Source: an uncultured Flavobacteriales bacterium (lineage in GTDB: Bacteria; Bacteroidota; Bacteroidia; Flavobacteriales_D; SKUL01). Taken from it: 8,988 nucleotides of DNA. Under the pieces are notes generated by a model. The model had not been told where the DNA came from and ran no database searches. It worked only from the letters and a program-made list of their open reading frames with translations. The position numbers were made by a program, and so were the translations under genes. Positions 1 to 5,935 of the stretch are shown piece by piece. How positions within the stretch are numbered: the stretch's first letter is position 1; each line of letters starts with the position of its first letter. The DNA lies in the NCBI GenBank assembly GCA_937911795.1, contig CALDPJ010000350.1, forward strand, positions 1 through 8,988. Direction: 5' to 3'.

Positions 1-2
1 GA

Positions 3-407
3 GAGGAGGTAGAAAAAATCCGAACATTTGCAAAAGAAAGGCCGTGCTACATGCGTAATCATCTGATGCAGTATTTCAATATCAGCGACTCCACGTTTGC
101 ACAAGGTGTCTGCGATAATATAAGTCCTCCCAAACCAGTCACGGAGCCAGCAGAAACACATTTCGCCATATGGCCGGTTCCATCATACGATTTTTTGAAT
201 ATCCGTCTTGAAAATCAGGCAACGATAAAAGCACTGAATATTCTGGATATCTCGGGGCGTCCTGTTCTCCGGCCGCATTTCACTTATGATGAAAATGCCG
301 GCCATTTTTATGTATCAGTAAGTCACCTCTCTTCCGGAACCTATATCCTCGAAATCATTACAGAAGAAGATCGGATACTTGAAAAATTTGTCCATCACTC
401 GCGGTAA
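3..407 (+). CDS. C-terminal part of a secreted protein with a T9SS sorting domain, probably CotH-kinase family (5' end outside window)
   Basis: The reading frame is open from the window's left edge, so the ATG at 51 is most likely an internal methionine of a larger protein. The 134 visible residues fall in two parts. Residues 1-28 (VEKIRTFAKERPCYMRNHL, then MQYFNI) resemble the tail of CotH-kinase domains, where a helix with 'FA..RP' is followed by 'YF.l'. Residues 54-134 are a type A T9SS C-terminal sorting domain: an IWPVP block in place of the usual YPNP, then ILDISGRPV, LSSGTYILEI and a final EKFVHHSR. This domain directs proteins across the outer membrane through the T9SS and is removed or anchored at the surface. 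The expected N-terminal signal peptide and catalytic part lie outside the window. The next gene starts 41 bp downstream on the same strand. The sorting domain is clear; the CotH assignment rests on a short stretch and is less certain. Confidence 0.75.
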   Translation, partial: EEVEKIRTFAKERPCYMRNHLMQYFNISDSTFAQGVCDNISPPKPVTEPAETHFAIWPVPSYDFLNIRLENQATIKALNILDISGRPVLRPHFTYDENAGHFYVSVSHLSSGTYILEIITEEDRILEKFVHHSR

Positions 408-448
408 CCATATGATTCTTAAAATTTCAATCGCTATCTCTCAATGAA

Positions 449-1777
449 ATGAACACCCGGTCCATTCGCATACTCGTCTTGCTGGCCATCGTCTCGGTGG
501 TGGGAATCGTGATTTCACAAATATACTGGCTCGATAAAGCATTTCGGGTGCAGGAAACGCAACTGGGCTTGCGCAACGAACAAGGCCTGGCGGATGAAAA
601 ACGATTCAACGACCGCGTTGTCATTGCCTTGTCGAATGTGGCTGATGAGATTCTGACCATCACCAATGATCCTGCAGAATTGTTTCAGGCGGTAAAACAG
701 GTAAAACCCAATTACTACACCGTTGCCATCAACGACACTCTTCACCCTTACCTGCTCGAAAGTTTGCTCACTTCGGAGTTTCAGAAACGAAATATCGAAG
801 AAGATTTTGAATACGGAATTTACGACTGCTTCAATGATTCTATTGTGTACGGCAATTTTGTGGATTTTAACGCCGATACCACCGCGGGAGAGCGCAACGT
901 ATCTCCGGATATCAAATGGGACAGAGACGGCCATTACTTTAGTGTTTTCTTTCCAAACAGAGCCATTTTCAGGCCAGATCAGGAGGTTACACGCTACGGA
1001 AGCTGGATGTTTTTCACCGTGTTGATCAGCATTGTTTTTATCTTTTTCGGTTATTCCGTTTATTTGATCATCCGCCAAAAGCGTTTGTCTGAAATGAAAA
1101 CGGATTTCATCAACAACATGACCCACGAACTAAAAACACCCATCAGCACTATTTCCTTGTCGAGCGAGGTGCTCATGGATGAAAATTCACCGCCCGATCA
1201 ACAACGACTAAAGCAATATGCAGCCATAATATTTAACGAAAACAACCGGCTCAAAACTCAGGTTGAAAAAGTACTTCAACTCGCCGCACTGGACAACAAA
1301 AACATTCCGCTGAAACTTGAAACGGTGGATATTCACCGGGTGATCCGACAGGCGGTGGATTCCGTGCAGCTTTCTGTGAATGAACGAGGAGGCAGCATTT
1401 CGTGCGCGTTGAATGCCGAAAAATCAACCATTCAGGCAGACGTGGTGCACATTACCAATGTACTGTACAACCTGCTCGACAACGCCATTAAATATTCTTC
1501 GGACAATCCGGTTGTATCAGTGGATACGTCGAACGAAAACAACCACCTTATCATCACCATTTCCGATCGTGGAATCGGTATTTCAAAAGAAGCACAAAAG
1601 CATATTTTTGATAAATTTTACCGCGTACCTACAGGAAATGTACACGATGTAAAGGGCTTCGGTCTCGGATTGTATTATGTAAAGATGATGGCAGAAGAAC
1701 ACCACGGGAAAATATCGGTTGAAAGCACACCCGGCAAAGGCAGTCGGTTTATTCTTAAACTCCCATTGGCCCGCTAA
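449..1777 (+). CDS. Membrane sensor histidine kinase, RprX-like
   Basis: This 442-residue protein is a classical HisKA-type sensor kinase. Transmembrane helix 1 spans about residues 8-28 and helix 2 about 187-208. They enclose a periplasmic sensor region of about 155 residues that I cannot place in a named family. The dimerisation/phosphoacceptor helix holds the H box MTHELKTP with the phosphorylated His226. The ATPase domain shows the N box NLLDNAIKYS (341-350), G1 box DRGIGI (373-378), F box FDKFYR (387-392) and G2 box GFGLGL (403-408), so it should be catalytically competent. No HAMP domain is visible; helix 2 runs almost straight into the H-box helix. The layout resembles Bacteroides RprX. 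The ATG at 449 is preferred because the ATG at 444 reads only Met-Lys-stop. There is no Shine-Dalgarno sequence, as is common in this phylum. Its stop codon shares a base with the start of the response regulator gene, so the two are surely co-translated. The signal sensed is unknown. Confidence 0.93.
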   Translation: MNTRSIRILVLLAIVSVVGIVISQIYWLDKAFRVQETQLGLRNEQGLADEKRFNDRVVIALSNVADEILTITNDPAELFQAVKQVKPNYYTVAINDTLHPYLLESLLTSEFQKRNIEEDFEYGIYDCFNDSIVYGNFVDFNADTTAGERNVSPDIKWDRDGHYFSVFFPNRAIFRPDQEVTRYGSWMFFTVLISIVFIFFGYSVYLIIRQKRLSEMKTDFINNMTHELKTPISTISLSSEVLMDENSPPDQQRLKQYAAIIFNENNRLKTQVEKVLQLAALDNKNIPLKLETVDIHRVIRQAVDSVQLSVNERGGSISCALNAEKSTIQADVVHITNVLYNLLDNAIKYSSDNPVVSVDTSNENNHLIITISDRGIGISKEAQKHIFDKFYRVPTGNVHDVKGFGLGLYYVKMMAEEHHGKISVESTPGKGSRFILKLPLAR

Positions 1778-2478
1778 TGACTGACCGACCAAAAATATTA
1801 CTGGTTGAGGACGATATGAGCATGGGCTTTGTTATTCAGGACAGTTTAAAAATGGCTGGCTACGAGGTACACCTTTGTAAAGATGGCAAGGAAGGATTGA
1901 GCTATTTCAACCAAAACCGTTACGACCTATGCGTTCTGGATGTGATGTTGCCAAAAAAAGACGGAATAAGTTTGGCCAGAGACATTCGCAAAACCAGTGA
2001 TGTACCCATCATTTTTCTAACCGCCAAAAGCATGACCGAAGATAAAGTCACCGGCTTTAAGGCAGGAGCCGATGATTACATTACCAAGCCTTTTGGAAAG
2101 GAGGAATTGTTGCTGCGAATTCAGGCCATCCTGAAGCGTGCAGGAACCCACACAGGCGACTCCACCGTCAGCTCCTTTAAAATCGGAAGCTATCATTTCG
2201 ACTTTGGAAATTTCCATCTAAGCACCGATGGATTTGAAAAAACCCTGACCAAAAAAGAAGCTGAAATTTTGAAATTGCTCACCGAGCAGCAAGGAAAAGT
2301 CATTGAAAGAGAACTGCTGACCAATATGATCTGGGGCGACGACAATTATTTTGTCGGCCGTAGTCTGGATGTGTTCATCAGTAAGCTCCGAAAGTATTTA
2401 AGCCTGGATGGCCGCGTTAAAATCACCAATATACATGGAGTCGGTTTTATGCTGGAAGCGCCTGTACAACCGCTTTAA
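1777..2478 (+). CDS. rprY: OmpR/PhoB-family response regulator, RprY-like
   Basis: This 233-residue response regulator has an N-terminal receiver domain (about 5-122) and a C-terminal winged-helix DNA-binding domain (about 133-230). The receiver's functional residues are all present: acidic pocket E11-D12-D13, phosphoacceptor Asp55 in LCVLDVMLPKKDG, Thr82 in FLTAK, and Lys104 in ITKPF. The effector domain has the typical LTKKEAEILKLL segment, the recognition-helix region RSLDVFISKLRKYL and the wing GVGFML. The stretch from LCVLDVM to ITKPF closely matches my memory of Bacteroides RprY; the symbol is therefore given at moderate confidence. The ATG overlaps the kinase stop (TAATG), and the kinase is its evident partner. 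The gene ends flush against the convergent rnd gene, with no room for its own terminator before the opposing coding sequence. The regulon cannot be read from this window. Confidence 0.93.
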   Translation: MTDRPKILLVEDDMSMGFVIQDSLKMAGYEVHLCKDGKEGLSYFNQNRYDLCVLDVMLPKKDGISLARDIRKTSDVPIIFLTAKSMTEDKVTGFKAGADDYITKPFGKEELLLRIQAILKRAGTHTGDSTVSSFKIGSYHFDFGNFHLSTDGFEKTLTKKEAEILKLLTEQQGKVIERELLTNMIWGDDNYFVGRSLDVFISKLRKYLSLDGRVKITNIHGVGFMLEAPVQPL

Positions 2479-3630
2479 TTAGAGATACTGTTCTATTTCA
2501 ATATTTAATTCAACTCCATACCTGAGTAGCAGTTCGCGTTTATAGTCACGCAGAAGCAGTTTATTTCCTGACAAAATCTCTGTAATGGCCCGGTTGCTCA
2601 ACATAAAGGTAGCGGCGTTCTCGCCATATTCTTCGACCAGCTTTTTCTTGACCGGTACAAATACCGAGTGCTTTATGCTTTCAAGCCGCGCAGACTCCCG
2701 CCGGCGCTCGCGAAGTTCTTCTACATCAAGTCTCGGAACCGCCAGATCAGACGCTGATAATTTTTTCGCGATGGCCGCCTGATGCGCTTCAAAGAGTACC
2801 GATTTTAACTGCCGGAGGGTCTTTTCATTTTTGTAGGTGCGGTGAATGCCACTGGTAGTCTCCCATTGTTCAATCGCTTCAGGATTCTTGCTGAGATCAT
2901 TCAGAAAATCCTTGTGAAAAATCTGGTAGCTGGGCCGGTTAATCTCTTCGGCCAGCTTTTCGCGAAAGTTCAGCAGAGCTTCCAGCACATACCACGAATA
3001 TTCGGAGTGCCCCATTTTATCTTTGGAGCGGTAAAGTTCGTTGTTCGACACATCCGCAAAATCCTGATTCTCGAGAAACTCATTCTCCTCACGGATCCAG
3101 TCACGGATTCCCTTCTCCTGCGCCAATTGATCTACTTTCGCTTTCAGAGCAGACAAATGCCGCACATCATCGGCCGCATATTCAATTTGCTGTTCCGTCA
3201 ACGGTCGCAAAAACCAATTGCTGTTCTGCGCCGATTTTGCCACCTGAACGCCGAGAATTTCATCGAGCAGATTGGTTAGTGATGCCGGCGGATAATTCAA
3301 CAAACTGGTGGCCGTGCGAAGATCATACAAGCCTTTCGGAAAACACCCCAGCGTGTGCAACAACCGGATATCTTCTCCAAAAGCAAAAACCACTTTCTCA
3401 ACGGATTCATCCTCGAGAACGGGAAATAAGCCCCTGACATCGACTCCCTCAGCCAGCGGGTCAATCACAAAACATTCGTCACCGGCTGCAATCTGCATCA
3501 AACATAGTTGAAAGCCATACCGGAAGCGGTTTTTATCAAATTCAAGGTCGATCGCTAATTGTGACGCTTTTGCGATGCGTTGAACACAAACTTCGAGTTG
3601 GCTGGTGGTTTCTATGAGTTGGATTTGCAT
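2479..3630 (-). CDS. rnd: Ribonuclease D, DEDDy 3'-5' exoribonuclease with HRDC domain
   Basis: RNase D trims 3' ends of structured RNAs such as tRNA precursors in the cytoplasm, using two metal ions. The 383-residue product has the exonuclease fold at about residues 1-180. Exo I is AIDLEFD with Asp28 and Glu30. Exo II is the FAFGEDIRLLH stretch with Asp87. Exo III is YAADDVRHL with Tyr161 and Asp165, giving the DEDDy set. An HRDC domain follows at about 214-283 (YVLEALLNFREKLAEEINRP onward). The last 65 residues look like a weaker second HRDC-like helical domain, as in E. coli RNase D. The length fits the family (about 370-390). The ATG at 3630 gives the standard N-terminus, QLIETTSQLE. The gene lies on the same strand as the division operon but downstream of its terminator. 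A Bacteroidota-type promoter candidate lies 46-78 bp upstream of the start. Its stop codon abuts that of the convergent response regulator gene. Confidence 0.93.
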   Translation of the reverse strand: MQIQLIETTSQLEVCVQRIAKASQLAIDLEFDKNRFRYGFQLCLMQIAAGDECFVIDPLAEGVDVRGLFPVLEDESVEKVVFAFGEDIRLLHTLGCFPKGLYDLRTATSLLNYPPASLTNLLDEILGVQVAKSAQNSNWFLRPLTEQQIEYAADDVRHLSALKAKVDQLAQEKGIRDWIREENEFLENQDFADVSNNELYRSKDKMGHSEYSWYVLEALLNFREKLAEEINRPSYQIFHKDFLNDLSKNPEAIEQWETTSGIHRTYKNEKTLRQLKSVLFEAHQAAIAKKLSASDLAVPRLDVEELRERRRESARLESIKHSVFVPVKKKLVEEYGENAATFMLSNRAITEILSGNKLLLRDYKRELLLRYGVELNIEIEQYL

Positions 3631-3675
3631 TTGCTGTATTTCAGAATTTAATCTGCCGGAGCAGAATGACTGTTA

Positions 3676-3708
3676 CGAAAATAAACATCCGGCCATGCAA
3701 TCTCCAAA
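3676..3708 (-). promoter_or_regulatory. Candidate Bacteroidota-type promoter for rnd
   Basis: Read on the minus strand, TTTG (3708-3705) is followed after 21 nt by TATTTTCG (3683-3676). This matches the TAnnTTTG -7 element at all but one fixed position, and the spacing is within the known range for primary-sigma promoters in this phylum. Transcription would start near 3670, leaving about a 40-nt leader before the rnd ATG at 3630. The upstream element directly touches the tail of the terminator that closes the division operon, so rnd appears to be uncoupled from it. The call rests on a short consensus match in AT-rich intergenic DNA. Confidence 0.45.
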
Positions 3709-3710
3709 AT

Positions 3711-3751
3711 GCAAAAGCCCCGTTTCGAAAAAATATCCGACGGGGCTTTGC
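3711..3751 (-). terminator. Intrinsic terminator of the murC-ftsQ-ftsA-ftsZ-yqeY operon
   Basis: A GC-rich hairpin pairs 3740-3751 with 3711-3723. On the minus strand the arms are GCAAAGCCCCGT and ACGGGGCTTTTGC, with one unpaired base and a 16-nt AT-rich loop. On the minus strand the 3' arm ends in CTTTTGCATTTTGG, a broken U-rich tract. On the plus strand the hairpin is followed by GTATAA with no U run, so it should work mainly for leftward transcription. It begins 21 bp after the yqeY stop codon, which is the right place to end the division operon. Confidence 0.8.
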
Positions 3752-3772
3752 GTATAAACCACATTATCCTGA

Positions 3773-4222
3773 TCAGGAAAGTTCTTCCTTAACAATATCT
3801 GCTATTAATTTGCCATCGGCGCGGCCGGCCATTTCTTTCGAAGCCATGCCCATTACTTTACCCATATCGGCCAAATTTGTGGCGCCCGATTGCTCAATGA
3901 TTCCGAGTACGATTTTCCGAACTTCATCAGCGCTGAGTGCCTCGGGGAGATATTTCTCAATGACTCCGGCCTGCTCCATCTCAACCTCAGCCAGATCCGC
4001 TCGTTCCTGCTGCTTATATATCTCAGCAGATTCGACTCGTTGCTTGTGCAACTTCTGCAAGAGCTTATTGCCTACGTCATCGGGTATAGAATCGCCGCTT
4101 CCGGTTTTGGTAGCTTCCAGCAACAACGCAGATTTAATTGCCCGCAATGCTTCCAGCGTAGTTCTGTCCTTGGCCCGCATGGCCGTTTTGATATCTTCGT
4201 TTATTCGGTCTGTAAGTGCCAT
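3773..4222 (-). CDS. yqeY: GatB/YqeY domain protein
   Basis: This 149-residue, helix-rich cytoplasmic protein spans the whole YqeY family length (about 145-150). YqeY resembles the C-terminal, tRNA-interacting tail domain of the GatB subunit of Asp/Glu-tRNA amidotransferase but lacks any catalytic part; its cellular role is not established. Family marks visible are the N-terminal ALTDRINEDIKTAMRAKD helix, EALRAIKSALL, KYLPEALSADE at about 90-100, MGKVMG at 120-125, and GRADGKLIADIVKEEL at the C-terminus. The ATG at 4222 follows the ftsZ stop by only two bases, so translation is probably coupled to ftsZ and it shares the division operon mRNA. It is the last gene before the terminator. No Shine-Dalgarno sequence could fit in the spacer, and none is evident in the end of ftsZ. 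Confidence 0.92.
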   Translation of the reverse strand: MALTDRINEDIKTAMRAKDRTTLEALRAIKSALLLEATKTGSGDSIPDDVGNKLLQKLHKQRVESAEIYKQQERADLAEVEMEQAGVIEKYLPEALSADEVRKIVLGIIEQSGATNLADMGKVMGMASKEMAGRADGKLIADIVKEELS

Positions 4223-4224
4223 AT

Positions 4225-5898
4225 TTAGTCAACGTTGTCGTGCAGGAAAGAATTGTTGGAGCGCAATTCGGAACGGCCTTCAGTTTCACCATCTTCAGAT
4301 AATGTATATCTCGAAGCCTGGCTGTCTGATGAATGTGGCGGCTCATCCAACCGGATATTGCGCCGCTTGTAAGCCGGCTCATCTTCTAAATCGGTAAGGC
4401 CCGATGGAGTTTTTAGCCGTACTGTCAGCTCCTTGATCCGATGCATGCGCTGGTGGGTCATGCGTTGAATCTCTTCTTTGGTTAACGCTTGCGCAGGTGT
4501 ATACAGCTTCTCTTCTTCAACATCCACGCTTCTTTTCCCGTACTGAACCGGTGGCTGATCTTCTTCGGCCGGAAGTTCATCATCGAGTGTGTAAACCTTT
4601 CGCTCCGGTTGTGACTGTTCGGCAGGCTCCGAATCAGTTGAGGCAGCAGGTGATTGTTCTGCCGGCTGCGGAGAAGCCTCAGGTTTCTTCATATAAGGCT
4701 CTGCCTTTTCCTCCTTTCCGAACAAAAGACTTCCTTGTTTTTCGCTGGCTTCTACACGTTTAATGAACGGTTCTGTCGGCTCATTTTCGGGTTCGGCAGG
4801 AGGGTTCTGATTAACAGGCGCAAATTGTTCGGTAGGTGAATTTACCGGATTGGTAATGGCCCGGTGACTCGAATCTGTTTCCAGATCTGTCAGTTTGTGA
4901 TATTTTTTCTCGGGAGCACGTGTTTCCAGGTCCACCCCGATTTTCTGATTGAAGCCGGTGGCGATGATCGTCACACACAATTTATCTTCCAGCGATTCAT
5001 CCATAGCGTGTCCCCAGATGACATCTGCAGTTGATCCTGCGGCCTCCTGAATATAATCGGTGATTTCGGTGATCTCGTCCATCAGCACTTCGCGGTTTCC
5101 GTAAGTGATGTTCAGCAACACATAACGGGCACCCTGAATGTCATTGTCGTTGAGCAACGGAGATTCCAATGCCGCTTGAACCGCTATCATTGCACGGTCT
5201 TCACCTTCGGCAGCAGACGATCCCATGATGGCCACACCGCTGTTTCTCATCACGGTATTCACGTCGTTCATGTCCACATTGATATCACCGGTGACAGAAA
5301 TCACTTCGGCAATTCCACGCGCGGCCGTCGCCAAAACCTCGTCAGCATGAGTAAAAGCATCTTTCAGCGTGAGGTTACCACCAATCTCGCGCAACTTATC
5401 ATTCTTAATAATCAGCAACGTATCCACCGCATTACGCATGGCTTCGATTCCTTCGTCGGCCTGGATTTTTCGTTTTCGCCCTTCAAAACCAAAAGGAATG
5501 GTAACAATCCCCACCGTTAAGATTCCGAGCTCGCGCGCAGTTTGTGCAATCACAGGAGCTGCTCCGGTTCCTGTTCCACCACCCATTCCGGCGGTGATAA
5601 AAACCATGTGCGTATTTTTTTCGAGAATGCTCTTAATCTCGTCGATGTTTTCGATGGCTGCATTCCGGCCAACTTCGGGGATACTTCCCGCTCCGCGGCC
5701 TTCGGTGAGGCTGGCGCCGAGTTGAATTTTCACCGGCACCGGACTGCTGTCCAACGCCTGAGAATCGGTATTGCACACCAGGAAATCAACGCCTTTGATT
5801 CCTTGATTGTACATGTGTTTTACGGCGTTGCTTCCGCCACCGCCTACTCCAATCACCTTAATGATGGAAGACTGTTCCTTTGGCAAATCGAATTTCAT
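4225..5898 (-). CDS. ftsZ: Cell division protein FtsZ
   Basis: FtsZ is the tubulin-like GTPase whose filaments form the division ring at midcell. The 557-residue product has a GTPase core of about 320 residues: GVGGGGSNAV (17-26), the tubulin signature GMGGGTGTG (104-112), and the T7 loop NVDMNDV (207-213) with catalytic Asp209 and Asp212. A long linker (about 325-505), rich in Glu, Pro, Gln and Ser, then leads to DEPAYKRRN (506-514), the likely FtsA-binding peptide. Unlike FtsZ of E. coli (about 383 residues), the protein continues about 45 residues and ends NNSFLHDNVD, a tail I recognise from Bacteroidota homologues. The linker carries a ten-residue imperfect repeat (376-385 and 400-409) and a charged, probably helical part (about 472-495). 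The ATG at 5898 gives the standard N-terminus. It lies 37 bp after ftsA and 2 bp before yqeY. The core is intact and the assignment is certain. Confidence 0.98.
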   Translation of the reverse strand: MKFDLPKEQSSIIKVIGVGGGGSNAVKHMYNQGIKGVDFLVCNTDSQALDSSPVPVKIQLGASLTEGRGAGSIPEVGRNAAIENIDEIKSILEKNTHMVFITAGMGGGTGTGAAPVIAQTARELGILTVGIVTIPFGFEGRKRKIQADEGIEAMRNAVDTLLIIKNDKLREIGGNLTLKDAFTHADEVLATAARGIAEVISVTGDINVDMNDVNTVMRNSGVAIMGSSAAEGEDRAMIAVQAALESPLLNDNDIQGARYVLLNITYGNREVLMDEITEITDYIQEAAGSTADVIWGHAMDESLEDKLCVTIIATGFNQKIGVDLETRAPEKKYHKLTDLETDSSHRAITNPVNSPTEQFAPVNQNPPAEPENEPTEPFIKRVEASEKQGSLLFGKEEKAEPYMKKPEASPQPAEQSPAASTDSEPAEQSQPERKVYTLDDELPAEEDQPPVQYGKRSVDVEEEKLYTPAQALTKEEIQRMTHQRMHRIKELTVRLKTPSGLTDLEDEPAYKRRNIRLDEPPHSSDSQASRYTLSEDGETEGRSELRSNNSFLHDNVD

Positions 5899-5935
5899 AA
5901 TGTGTATTTTAGGTGGTTAGTGCTGAATGAATTAT

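Noticed and set aside
4..10. AGGAGGT resembling a strong Shine-Dalgarno site upstream of the ATG at 51
   Set aside because: It is about 40 nt from that ATG, far too distant, and lies in the open frame of the truncated upstream protein, where it encodes Glu-Glu-Val.
387..418. Possible promoter for the kinase gene: TTTG (387-390), 20 nt, TATGATTC (411-418)
   Set aside because: The -7 element has two mismatches to TAnnTTTG and the region is short and AT-rich. It is too weak to list as a feature; the kinase could also be read from upstream.
515..1126. Long open frame of about 200 codons antisense to the histidine kinase gene
   Set aside because: Its product has no recognisable domain, and the opposite strand encodes a complete kinase with all motifs.
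3666..4397. Open frame of 243 codons on the plus strand across the terminator and yqeY
   Set aside because: It runs through the terminator hairpin and mirrors yqeY and the end of ftsZ. The Ser/Ala/Cys-rich product has no recognisable domain.
5899..5935. ftsA-ftsZ gap as a site for an internal ftsZ promoter
   Set aside because: No TAnnTTTG element with a suitably spaced TTTG was found in the gap or just upstream.
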